From DASZUK01 sp963844575 (GTDB lineage: Bacteria; Actinomycetota; Acidimicrobiia; Acidimicrobiales; RAAP-2): DNA of 64,000 nt. Shown here one piece after another: positions 17,895 through 26,104 of the stretch (the first letter of the stretch is position 1; every line of letters begins with the position of its first letter). The stretch spans positions 2,356,001 to 2,420,000 of the forward strand of contig CAWJOU010000005.1 of the NCBI GenBank assembly GCA_963844575.1, written 5' to 3'. The notes under the pieces are model-generated. The model made no database searches and was not told the origin of the DNA. It saw only the letters and a list, made by a program, of their open reading frames with translations. The position numbers were made by a program, and so were the translations under genes.

Positions 17895-19163
17895 ATGAAG
17901 CTGGGGGAGAGCCACAACCAGGAGGCCGCCCGCTGGGGCCGGCCGCTGGACGGCATCCGGATCCTGGCCCTGGAGCAGATGCAGGCGCTGCCCTTCGCCA
18001 CCCAGCTCCTCGCCCGGCTCGGGGCCGATGTCGTCAAGGTCGAGATGCCCGGGCGCGGCGATTCCGGCCGGGTGTCGAAGCCGGCCATCGTGCGGGAGAA
18101 CGGCGAGGCCGTCGGCGCGACGTTCGTCCGGAACAACCTGAGCAAGCGGAGCATCGCCGTCGACTACACGACCGACCGCGGCCGCCAGCTCGTCGCCGAC
18201 CTGGCGGCCGAGGTCGACGTCGTCTGCGAGAACCTCGGCCCCGGCCGGGCCGAGAAGTTCGGCCTCGGCTACGACGACCTGTACAACCCCCGGCTGATCT
18301 ACGTGTCGATCACCGGGTTCGGCACGCTCGACCCGTCGCCGTACGCCACGTGGCCGGCGTACGCCGGCGTCGCCGAGGCGATGAGCGGGATGTACGAGTA
18401 CTCCCGGCGGCCCCACGAGGACCCGGTCATCAACCCGCTCGGCGGCACCGGCGACTCCGGTACCGGGCTCTACGCCGTCATCGGCCTGCTCGCCGCCCTC
18501 CGGCACCGCGACGTCACCGGCGAGGGCCAATTCGTCGACATCGCCATCTACGACTCGATGCTCTCGCTGCTCGACCTGGCGTACAACTACTGGTCGATGG
18601 GCGTCCGCTGGGAGCCCGACGAGCCACGCCGCATCCCGGTGATCGCCGGCTCGTTCCGCACCGGTGACGGCTTCGTCATGCTGCAGATCGCCCGCCCGCA
18701 CCAGCTCGAGCGGCTGGCCGCGTTGCTCGGCCACCCCGAGTGGACCGGGCAGCACGAGTTCGCCGACGGCCGGTGGCCGGACACCTACGAACCGATCGTC
18801 CGGCCCGCGCTCGAGGACTGGTCGAAGGACCGGTCGAACCTCGACGCCGCCCGGGCGCTGGCCGAGGCCGGCATCCCGGCCGGCCCGTGCTACGCCGGCT
18901 CCCAGGTGCCCGACGACGAGCACGTCAAGCTACGCCGGATGATCGTCGAGATCCCGCGGACCGACGGCGTCGACGAGCCCGCGCTCGTCGCCGGCAACCC
19001 GATCAAGATGACGAAGGTCGTCGAGGGGCCCGACCGACCGCTGCCGCGGCTCGGTGAGCACACCGACGAGGTCCTCGGCGAGCTGCTCGGCCTCGACGGC
19101 GACGCGGTCGACGAGCTGCGGCGGGTCGGGGCGGTCGGCCAGGCGGGGCGGCCGGCCCAGTGA
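17895..19163 (+). CDS. Family III CoA transferase (CaiB/BaiF-like), catalytic Asp apparently replaced
   Basis: 422 residues. N-terminal CoA-binding half: LDGIRILALEQMQALPFATQ, then LLARLGADVVKVEMPG and NNLSKRSIAVDYTTDRG. The region that usually carries the catalytic Asp in the pattern xxDxxxQAxSG reads PAYAGVAEAMSGM near residue 155, with Ala at the Asp position. The C-terminal half is complete (VTGEGQFVDIAIYDSMLSLL, EHTDEVLGELLGLD). It would transfer CoA between carboxylic acids, or be an inactive partner of the second transferase at 19905. Its TGA overlaps the GTG of the next gene. Confidence 0.83.
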   Translation: MKLGESHNQEAARWGRPLDGIRILALEQMQALPFATQLLARLGADVVKVEMPGRGDSGRVSKPAIVRENGEAVGATFVRNNLSKRSIAVDYTTDRGRQLVADLAAEVDVVCENLGPGRAEKFGLGYDDLYNPRLIYVSITGFGTLDPSPYATWPAYAGVAEAMSGMYEYSRRPHEDPVINPLGGTGDSGTGLYAVIGLLAALRHRDVTGEGQFVDIAIYDSMLSLLDLAYNYWSMGVRWEPDEPRRIPVIAGSFRTGDGFVMLQIARPHQLERLAALLGHPEWTGQHEFADGRWPDTYEPIVRPALEDWSKDRSNLDAARALAEAGIPAGPCYAGSQVPDDEHVKLRRMIVEIPRTDGVDEPALVAGNPIKMTKVVEGPDRPLPRLGEHTDEVLGELLGLDGDAVDELRRVGAVGQAGRPAQ

Positions 19164-19903
19164 ACGACAAGGTCTACATCCACGAGTACGTCGACATCAT
19201 CGGCCACCATCGGGCCGACTACATGCACCACATGACGGCGAACTTCAGCCCGCGGGCCCAGGAGGAGCGGGGCCAGCGCTGCTACGGCGTCTGGGGCGTC
19301 CTCGGCTCGACCCGGCGCTGGCCGGAGGTCGTCAACATCTGGGAGGAGGACGGCTTCGACGGCCTCGCCGCGTCGTTCCGTCACGAGTGCCGCGGCCCCG
19401 GCATACAGGACCCGCACCTGGCCGCGTGGTGGGCCAAGGCCGCCGAGCTGCGGCGCGGCGGCTCCGACCGGCTCCTCGCCCCCGCGCCGTGGACGCGGAC
19501 GATCGACGAGCTCTGCGCCGACGGCGTGACCGGCGAGACGTATGCCCACGAGCGCGTCACCGTGCCGGCCGGGACGTCGGCCGACTACCTCGAGATGCTC
19601 CGCCAGGACGCCGTGCCGGCCTACGAGGCGTTCGGCTGGGAGCTCGCCGGGGCCTGGGAGACGTTGATGACGAACGACTCCGAGTGCATCGTCCTCTGGG
19701 CCATCCCGACGTGGGAGCAGTGGGCCGAGCTCGAGCGCGCCCGACGGACGCATCCGGCGATGGCCCGCTGGTGGGCCCGCTGCCTCGAGCACACCGACGC
19801 GTTCGAGCGCTTCCTGCTCGTCGACGCGCCGCTGTGCCCGTTCCGGACCCACCGCCAACCGGCATATTCCGATCAGGATCCAGTCGCAACCAGAGGAGGA
19901 TGA
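19160..19903 (+). CDS. NIPSNAP-like dimeric alpha/beta-barrel protein
   Basis: 247 residues. Two ferredoxin-like halves: VYIHEYVDIIGHHRADYMHH with CYGVWGVLGSTRRWPEVVNI, and GETYAHERVTVPAGTSADYL with ECIVLWAIPTWEQWAELERA. This arrangement is typical of NIPSNAP/DABB proteins, which are often found with CoA-ester and steroid or terpenoid degradation genes and have no settled reaction. The GTG start overlaps the upstream transferase stop (GTGA), and the downstream transferase starts one base after its stop. It sits between two CoA transferases, which suggests a role in handling the transferred substrate; that is inference. Confidence 0.68.
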   Translation: MNDKVYIHEYVDIIGHHRADYMHHMTANFSPRAQEERGQRCYGVWGVLGSTRRWPEVVNIWEEDGFDGLAASFRHECRGPGIQDPHLAAWWAKAAELRRGGSDRLLAPAPWTRTIDELCADGVTGETYAHERVTVPAGTSADYLEMLRQDAVPAYEAFGWELAGAWETLMTNDSECIVLWAIPTWEQWAELERARRTHPAMARWWARCLEHTDAFERFLLVDAPLCPFRTHRQPAYSDQDPVATRGG

Positions 19904-19904
19904 C

Positions 19905-21155
19905 GTGGCGACAGTGAAACCCCTCGAAGGGGTACGCATCGTCGAGAGCTCGATGCTCGGCCCGGCCGAGATGGGTGGCCTGCTGGCCGACCTCGGTGCC
20001 GACGTGATCAAGGTCGAGCCGCCCGGCGGCGACTACGGCCGGCGGATGACGTGGCCGATCATCCGCTCCCAGGACGGTACCGGCGAGAATTCGCTGCTGT
20101 CGCTGCATATCAACCGGGGCAAGCGATCGATCATCCTCGACCTCCGCCAGCCCGAGGGCGTCCAGGCGTACCTCGACCTCGTCCGCCACGCCGACGCGGT
20201 GATCGAAGCGATGCGGCCGGGCGCACTGGCCAAGCGCGGCCTGACGATGGAGAAGCTGCAGGAGGCCAACCCGGCGATCGTCTTCTGCTCGATCTCCGGG
20301 TACGGCGCGACCGGACCGTACCGGGACATGCCGAGCCACGGCATCGCCTACGACACGTGGGCCGGGCAGGTCCCCGTCGAGGTCGACGAGAACGGGTACA
20401 CCGTGATGGCCGAGCACACGAGCGTCGGCATTCACGCCGGCCCGCTCTACGGCGCCCTGGCTATCCTGGCGGCAGTGATCCGGGCGCGAGCGACGGGTGA
20501 GGGCTGCACGATGGAGGTCGCCCAGTCCGACGCGGCCGCCTACTTCGACTGGTACCGGATCGAGACGTGGAAGGGCTACGAACGGCCCGAGGAAGAGGTC
20601 TACGGCAACGCCGCCGACCACGGCGAGCGGCGGGCGCCGGGGATCGGGGGGATGCGCGGCGGCGTTCGCTACCAGATCTACGCGACGACCGACGGGTACG
20701 TCCTCTTCATGGCCAGCGAGCAGGCGTTCTGGAAGAACTTCTGCGAAGGGATCGACCGCGTCGACCTGTTCGAGCGCTGGCCGGGCGCGACGTACGGCGA
20801 CCACGCCCGGGGCAACCTCGAGCTGCAGGCCATCCTGACCGAGGTCTTCGGGGCGCGCTCGACCGTCGACTGGATCGCGTTCGGCAACGAGCACAACACG
20901 CCGCTTGCCCCGGTCAACACGCCGAAGTCGATCCTCGACGACCCGCAGTTCCGGGACCGCCTGCGTTGGTTGCCGAAGGAGGACCTCGACGCCGACATGA
21001 TGGCGTACCCGATCAAGATCGACGGCGGTGAGCTGCCCGCCCCGACCAAGGCCCCGGGACCCGGACAGGACGCCGACGAGGTGCTCCGGCAGGTCGCCGG
21101 GTACTCGGACGAGCAGATCGAGAAGCTGCGGGCCGGCGGGGTGCTCGGGGAGTGA
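19905..21155 (+). CDS. Family III CoA transferase (CaiB/BaiF-like)
   Basis: 416 residues. The N-terminal half has LEGVRIVESSMLGPAEMGGL, then LLADLGADVIKVEPPGGDYG and HINRGKRSIILDLRQPEG. The catalytic Asp is present in SHGIAYDTWAGQVP, unlike the paralogue at 17895. The C-terminal half has ATGEGCTMEVAQSDAAAYFD and LAPVNTPKSILDDPQFRDR. The start GTG at 19905 is preceded by a strong AGAGGAGG site. Together with the other transferase it may form a pair in which one subunit is catalytic. The TGA overlaps the GTG of the SnoaL gene at 21152. Confidence 0.86.
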   Translation: MATVKPLEGVRIVESSMLGPAEMGGLLADLGADVIKVEPPGGDYGRRMTWPIIRSQDGTGENSLLSLHINRGKRSIILDLRQPEGVQAYLDLVRHADAVIEAMRPGALAKRGLTMEKLQEANPAIVFCSISGYGATGPYRDMPSHGIAYDTWAGQVPVEVDENGYTVMAEHTSVGIHAGPLYGALAILAAVIRARATGEGCTMEVAQSDAAAYFDWYRIETWKGYERPEEEVYGNAADHGERRAPGIGGMRGGVRYQIYATTDGYVLFMASEQAFWKNFCEGIDRVDLFERWPGATYGDHARGNLELQAILTEVFGARSTVDWIAFGNEHNTPLAPVNTPKSILDDPQFRDRLRWLPKEDLDADMMAYPIKIDGGELPAPTKAPGPGQDADEVLRQVAGYSDEQIEKLRAGGVLGE

Positions 21156-21602
21156 CCGCCCCGGCGGCGGGGGGAAGCCAGCCGGGGGGAGACGATAGAG
21201 CGGCGTTGCGGATGCTCGCCGACCAGTACGCCCGGGCCGTCGACCGGCGCGACCGCGCCGCGTACGTCGGCGCGTTCCATCCCGACGGCGTCCTTGAGAT
21301 CTACCGGGCCCGAGAGCCCGACGTGCTCGCCCGTCGGGTGAACGGCCACGACGAGCTCGGCCGCGTGACCGATGCCATCGCCCGCTACGAACGGACCTTC
21401 CATCTCGTCGGCCAGTCGACGTACGACGTCGACGGCGACCGGGCGACCGGCGAGGTGTACTGCATCGCCCATCACCTCGACGGGGCCACCGACTTCGTCA
21501 TGTACATCCGGTACGAGGACGAGTACACGCGTCCGCGACGGCCGGTGGGCCATCCAGGTGCGACGACTTCGCAACGAATGGAACGAGGTGCACACCGTAT
21601 GA
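21152..21602 (+). CDS. SnoaL-like (NTF2-fold) protein with a frameshift near 21530
   Basis: About 150 residues after repair. Frame 2 reads AALRMLADQYARAVDRRDRA, then FHPDGVLEIYRAREPD, HLVGQSTYDVDGDRATGEVY and CIAHHLDGATDFVMYIRYED. After ACGCG at 21527-21531 the family continuation VRDGRWAIQVRRLRNEWNEV is in frame 0, ending at a TGA at 21600-21602. Restoring one CG (ACGCGCGTCC) repairs it. The repaired stop overlaps the next ATG as ATGA, exactly the spacing used elsewhere in this operon, which supports the repair. The unrepaired frame runs into the LLM gene and mimics a fusion. Confidence 0.75.
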
Positions 21603-22531
21603 TGATCGAACTGTCGACGACCTTGCCGACCTTTGCCAATGACGCGCCGGCGAGCTGGCGACCGATGGTCGAGACCGCCCAGATGTACGACCGCGTCGGT
21701 TTCGACCGGCTCGTCGTCTCGGACCACGTCGTCTTCGGCGAGCGGCTCGAGGAGTACGCCCGGCCGGAGATCGGCGGAGCCCGGGGTGGCGTCCAGCCGA
21801 CCGGGCCGGACGGCCACTGGCTCGAACCGCTGACGACGCTCACGTACATCGCCGCCTCGACGTCGCGGATCCGGGTCGGCACGAACATCCTCATCGCCGC
21901 CCTCCGCCGACCGGTCGTCCTGGCCAAGCAGGCGTCCACCCTCGACGTCCTGTCCGGCGGCCGACTCGACCTGGCGGTCGGCGTCGGCTGGCAGCGCGAG
22001 GAGTACGAGGCGGCCGGGCTCGAATTCGACGGCCGGGGCCGGTTGCTCGACGAGAGCCTCGAGGTCTGCCAGACGCTATGGCGGGAGCCGCGTGCCGCCT
22101 ACGACGGCCCCGGTCTGCGGTTCGAGGCGATCCACATGATGCCCAAGCCGCTGCAGCCCGGCGGCGTCCCGCTGTGGATCAGCGGGACCGTCAACCCGCG
22201 GGTCGCCCGCCGCCTGGCCCGGTTCGGGTCCGGCTGGGTGCCGTGGGGCGACGCGGCCGCCGACGTCGTCACCGGCATCGACCAGATGCGCGCCGCGGTG
22301 ACCGACGCCGGTCGGGACCCCGCCGACCTCAAGATCGTCGGCGGTTTGCCGACCGTCCGGCAGGACGAGGGTTCGATCGATATCGACCGGACGATGGCCG
22401 CCGTACCGGCCCTCGTCGACGCCGGCGTGACGGACCTCCGGGCCCGGCTCCCGCTGCCCGACGACCCGTCGGCGGCCGAGGAGCTGGCCGCGTCGTTCGT
22501 CGCCGCCTTCCGAGAGGTGGCCGGACGTTGA
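21599..22531 (+). CDS. LLM-class F420-dependent oxidoreductase
   Basis: 310 residues. Luciferase-like (beta/alpha)8 barrel: MMIELSTTLPTFANDAPASW, then YDRVGFDRLVVSDHVVFGER, LEPLTTLTYIAASTSRIRVG, TNILIAALRRPVVLAKQAST, GGRLDLAVGVGWQREEYEAA and the TIGR03619-type tail ADLKIVGGLPTVRQD. Members usually use coenzyme F420 for hydride transfer, fitting an actinobacterium; the substrate is unknown. The ATG at 21599 overlaps the SnoaL stop, and the TGA at 22529-22531 overlaps the TTG of the SDR gene. Confidence 0.85.
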   Translation: MMIELSTTLPTFANDAPASWRPMVETAQMYDRVGFDRLVVSDHVVFGERLEEYARPEIGGARGGVQPTGPDGHWLEPLTTLTYIAASTSRIRVGTNILIAALRRPVVLAKQASTLDVLSGGRLDLAVGVGWQREEYEAAGLEFDGRGRLLDESLEVCQTLWREPRAAYDGPGLRFEAIHMMPKPLQPGGVPLWISGTVNPRVARRLARFGSGWVPWGDAAADVVTGIDQMRAAVTDAGRDPADLKIVGGLPTVRQDEGSIDIDRTMAAVPALVDAGVTDLRARLPLPDDPSAAEELAASFVAAFREVAGR

Positions 22532-23346
22532 TCGACGGGCGGGTGGCCGTGGTCACCGGCGGGAGCGACGGCATCGGGTTCGGCATCGCCCGGGCGCTCG
22601 CTCGGGCGGGAGCGTCCGTCGCGATCTGGGCCCGCCGACCCGAGCGGTCGGCCGAGGCGGTCGCCGAGCTGCGAGGCGAAGGCCTCGTTGCCGAGGCGTT
22701 CCGGTGCGACGCCGGCCACGAGGCGGATGTCGACGCGGCGGCCGCGGCGACGGTGGCCCGGTTCGGACGGATCGACATCTGTGTGGCCAATGCCGGCGGC
22801 GGTGGTCGCCAGCACGCACTCATGGAATTCCCCCTGGAGGACTGGGAGCGGATCGTCGGGGTCAACCTGACCGGGGCGTTCCTCTGCTTCCGGGCGTGCG
22901 TTCGCGACATGGCCACCCGCGACGACGGTGGCGCGCTCGTCGCCGTCTCGTCGGCCGCGGCCGTCCACGCGTCGCCGGACATGTCCGCCTACGCGGCCGC
23001 CAAGGCCGGCCTGGGCGGCCTCGTCCGCAGCCTCGCCGCCGAGCTGGCGCCGTTGGGCATCCGGGCGAACATCCTCCAGCCCGGCTGGACGGAGAATTCG
23101 AGGATGTCGGTCGACCGCGTGCCCGAGGCCCTCGCGGTCGAGACGCTGGCGTCCATCCCCGCCGGCCGGTGGGGCACCCCCGACGACCTCGGGACGGCCG
23201 CTCTCTATCTCGCCGACCCGACACTGCGCTACCACACCGGCGCGGTGCTCGCCGTCGACGGCGGGTACTCGGTCATGGCTCCGTATCTGGCCGTGCGCCA
23301 GGCCAGTAATCTCCCCGGGACACTCGAAAGGAGAGGGCATGGCTGA
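22528..23346 (+). CDS. Short-chain dehydrogenase/reductase (SDR)
   Basis: 272 residues from a TTG at 22528 that overlaps the upstream stop (TTGA). Classical SDR: cofactor motif VVTGGSDGIGFGIARALARA, NAGGGG, catalytic Ser in LVAVSSAAAVHASPDMS and the YAAAKAG catalytic pair. An Arg-rich stretch after the Gly-rich loop (WARRPERS) suggests NADP(H). The C-terminal LAVDGGYSVMAP is typical. It would oxidise a 3-hydroxyacyl-CoA or reduce a ketone in this pathway. The last codons overlap the MaoC gene by eight bases. Confidence 0.86.
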   Translation: MIDGRVAVVTGGSDGIGFGIARALARAGASVAIWARRPERSAEAVAELRGEGLVAEAFRCDAGHEADVDAAAAATVARFGRIDICVANAGGGGRQHALMEFPLEDWERIVGVNLTGAFLCFRACVRDMATRDDGGALVAVSSAAAVHASPDMSAYAAAKAGLGGLVRSLAAELAPLGIRANILQPGWTENSRMSVDRVPEALAVETLASIPAGRWGTPDDLGTAALYLADPTLRYHTGAVLAVDGGYSVMAPYLAVRQASNLPGTLERRGHG

Positions 23347-23803
23347 GGTGCGGTTCGACGACGTCGATGGGCTGAACGCCCAGGGGGGCGAGTTCGGCGA
23401 GTGGGGCGCGCCGACCGCGGTGACCCAGGAGATGATCAACCAGTTCGCCGACCTGACCGGCGACCACCAGTGGATCCATGTCGACGTCGAGCGGGCCAAC
23501 CGCGAGAGCCCGTTCGGTGGTCCGGTGGCCCACGGCTTCCTGACGCTGAGCCTCATCCCCGGCCTCGCCCCGCCCGGACCGGCCAAGGTCGTCGGCCATC
23601 GGAACGCGGCCAACTACGGCGCCGAGAAGCTGCGGTTCATGGCGCCGGTGCCTGCCGGCTCGGAGGTGCGGGCCCGGGCCCGTGTCGTCAAGGCCGAGGC
23701 GAAGCCGAAGGGGACGCTGATCACGACCGAGATCGAGGTCGGCGTCGTCGGCGCGGAGCGGCCGTCGCTGGTCTACGCCATGCAAGTCCTCTACATGGCT
23801 TGA
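23339..23803 (+). CDS. MaoC-like (R)-specific enoyl-CoA hydratase
   Basis: 154 residues, single hot-dog fold. The hydratase motif is seen as INQFADLTGDHQWIHVDVER, followed by SPFGGPVAHGFLTLSLIPGL and NYGAEKLRFMAPVPAGSEVR. It would hydrate an enoyl-CoA, complementing the crotonases. The ATG at 23339 follows GAAAGGAG. It is the last gene of the eight-gene operon, and its TGA overlaps the convergent ligase end by 13 bases. A paralogue sits in the menaquinone operon at 55203-55655. Confidence 0.87.
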   Translation: MAEVRFDDVDGLNAQGGEFGEWGAPTAVTQEMINQFADLTGDHQWIHVDVERANRESPFGGPVAHGFLTLSLIPGLAPPGPAKVVGHRNAANYGAEKLRFMAPVPAGSEVRARARVVKAEAKPKGTLITTEIEVGVVGAERPSLVYAMQVLYMA

Positions 23804-25344
23804 GCCCGCTCGCCGAGCGCCCGCTTGTCGACCTTGCCGACGGCCGTCAGCGGGAGCTCGGCGACGATCTCGACGACGTCGGGGGCCTTGTAGTCGGCGA
23901 TCGACCGCTTCACGCACGCCCGAACCTCGTCGCGTGACGGCGGCGGCCCGGCCGGCACGATGAACGCCACGCCGATCTCGCCGAGGACGGGGTCCGGCCG
24001 GCTGACGACCGCGACCTGCGAGACGGACGGCAGCTCGGAGACGACCCGCTCGACTTCGACCGGGTAGACGTTGTAGCCGCCGCGCAGGTACATCTCCGTG
24101 CGCCGCCCGACCAGCGTCAGGTAGCCGTCGCCGTCCAGCCAACCGCCGTCGCCGGTGCGGAGCCAGCCGTCCGGCCGCAGCACCGCGGCCGTCCGCGCCG
24201 CGTCCTCCCAATAGCCGCGCATGGCGGCGTCGGAACGGCACTCGACGTTGCCGACGTCGCCGTCCGGCACCACCCGGCCGTCGTCGTCGACGACCCGGAT
24301 GGCGACGTTCTCCCGGGCCCGGCCGACCGTCCGGGCGATGACGTCCGGGCTGTCGTCCGGCTGCGAGCCGGTCGTCAGCGCGGCCTCGGTGCTCGTGTAG
24401 CCGATGACGACCGGGACGCCGAGCCGCGCCTTCATCTCCCGGACGAGGCTCGGCGGTACCGGCGCGGCTCCCGTGCCGCAGATCCGCAGCGCGCCGAGAT
24501 CGGCGTCGTCGAACTCGGGCCGGTCGAGGAGGAGCCGCCACTGCGACGGGACGCCCTGGCCGACCGTGACCCGTTCGGCGGCCATCTGGGCGAGCACCGC
24601 CTCGGCCTTCCACGGCGTCGCCGGGACGATCGTCGTGATCACGTACTCGATCTCCTCGGTCAGGTGCGTCATGTACGCGACGTGGGAGAAAGGCGTCGGC
24701 GAGATCCGCCGGTCGAACGGCGCTCGGAGTGGTCCCGCGCCGACCGAGACGGCCGCCAGGTTCCGGTGGTCGAAGACCGCGCCCTTCGGCTCGCCGGTCG
24801 TCCCGCTCGTCCAGACGACCGCGACCGGCCGGGCCGGGTCCGGTGCGGGCAGGTGCGCCGGTCGGTCGAGCGAACGCCACGCTCGGAGGTCGGCCCGGTC
24901 GACGACGGTGGTGCCGGCGGCCGCGATTGGGGTCGGCCAGGCACCGTCCGCGTCTGGCCGGGCACCGCCGGGCGACCTTCCTGGAACCGGGAGATCCAGC
25001 GGCCCGACGACGATCCGGGGTCGGCTGCGCCGCAGGATGCTCGCCACCTCGGTCGGGCCGAGCCGCGGGTTGATCCCCGACGTGATCGCGCCGAGCCGCA
25101 TTGCCGCCTGGTAACAGACCGCGTAGTCCGCCGACGACGGCAGCAGCAGGGCAACGACGTCGCCCTCGCGGACGCCGAGCTGGGCCAGCGCGGCCGCGGT
25201 GCCGTCGGCCGCGGCGTCCCACTCGGCGAACGTCAGGCGGTCGCCACCGGCCTCGACGTACGCGTCCCGGTCGCCGTGGACCTCGGCGACGGCCCGGAGC
25301 GTCTCGTCCGCGGTGGCGCCGGGTCGGTGCACGACAGGCTCCAT
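23791..25344 (-). CDS. AMP-forming acyl-CoA ligase
   Basis: 517 residues. Motifs: AVVWTSGTTGEPKGAVFDHR (P-loop type), VIGYTSTEAALTTG (A5), DGWLRTGDGGWLDGDGYLTL (A7), GRRTEMYLRGGYNVYPVEVE (A8) and LPLTAVGKVDKRALGERAQA with the catalytic Lys. The ATG at 25344 has TATATT 7 nt upstream and no ribosome-binding site, so it looks leaderless. Longer upstream reading is only open frame over the divergent hydratase. It is the third complete or repairable CoA ligase family member of the cluster, pointing to more than one acid being activated. Confidence 0.86.
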   Translation of the reverse strand: MEPVVHRPGATADETLRAVAEVHGDRDAYVEAGGDRLTFAEWDAAADGTAAALAQLGVREGDVVALLLPSSADYAVCYQAAMRLGAITSGINPRLGPTEVASILRRSRPRIVVGPLDLPVPGRSPGGARPDADGAWPTPIAAAGTTVVDRADLRAWRSLDRPAHLPAPDPARPVAVVWTSGTTGEPKGAVFDHRNLAAVSVGAGPLRAPFDRRISPTPFSHVAYMTHLTEEIEYVITTIVPATPWKAEAVLAQMAAERVTVGQGVPSQWRLLLDRPEFDDADLGALRICGTGAAPVPPSLVREMKARLGVPVVIGYTSTEAALTTGSQPDDSPDVIARTVGRARENVAIRVVDDDGRVVPDGDVGNVECRSDAAMRGYWEDAARTAAVLRPDGWLRTGDGGWLDGDGYLTLVGRRTEMYLRGGYNVYPVEVERVVSELPSVSQVAVVSRPDPVLGEIGVAFIVPAGPPPSRDEVRACVKRSIADYKAPDVVEIVAELPLTAVGKVDKRALGERAQAM

Positions 25345-25362
25345 GAGCAGCAATATAGGAGG

Positions 25363-26104
25363 ATGCTGGTGACGACGACGTTGGACGGCGGGGTGGCCAC
25401 CGTCCGGCTGACCGACCCCGCCCGACGCAACGCCCTCTCGCCGGCGATGACCGGGGCGCTGGAGGCGGCGGTCGAGGGCGCGCTGGCGAGCGGGGCTCGG
25501 GCCCTGGTCGTCTGCGCCGACCCGCCGGTCTTTTGCGCCGGCGGCTCGCTCGCCAGCCTGCGGGAACGGACGGCCCCGCTCGTCGACAGCTACCGCGGCT
25601 TCCGGGCCCTGCTGGCGGCGCCGGTGCCGACGGTCGCCGCGGTGGCCGGACTGGCCATCGGAGCCGGGGTGAACCTGCCGCTCTGCTGCGACGTGGTGCT
25701 CGTCTCCCCGTCGGCCCGGTTCGACCCGCGCTTTCTCGACGTCGGAATCCACCCGGGCGGTGGCCACCTATGGCTCCTCCAGCAGCGGGTCGGCCGCCAG
25801 GGTGCGGCCGCCCTCGTCCTGATGGGCGACGTCCTCGACGGCGCCGAGGCGGTCGAGCACGGCTTGGCCTGGCGATGTGTCGCCGAGGACGAGCTCGAGC
25901 CGGCGGCCGTGGCCCTGGCTACCCGGGCGGCTGGTCGGGACCCCGAGCTGGTCGCCCGGACGAAGGCGACGCTCCGGGCCAGCGTCGACAACGTCGACGA
26001 AGCGATCGAGCTCGAGCGAGGCGCAGGAGTGGTCGATGGCTCGGCCGGCCTTCGACGTCGCCGTGCGCCGGGCCGAAGCGGCAATCGCCCAGCGGTCACG
26101 CTGA
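25363..26104 (+). CDS. Enoyl-CoA hydratase/isomerase family protein with a frameshift near 26017
   Basis: About 247 residues after repair. Start ATG at 25363 after AGGAGG. Crotonase features: VATVRLTDPARRNALSPAMT, VFCAGGSLASLRERTAPL, VAAVAGLAIGAGVNLPLCCD and DVGIHPGGGHLWLLQQRVG. At GAGCGAGG (26015-26022) the frame breaks; restoring one CG (GAGCGCGAGG) continues as EAQEWSMARPAFDVAVRRAE and stops at 26104, nine bases into the convergent permease end. The unrepaired frame runs on to 26139 with a nonsense Arg-rich tail. It is divergent from the ligase at 25344. Confidence 0.78.

Noticed and set aside
21152..22531. A single 459-residue SnoaL-LLM fusion enzyme
   Set aside because: The junction residues fit neither family, and a one-CG repair restores two normal genes with an ATGA overlap.
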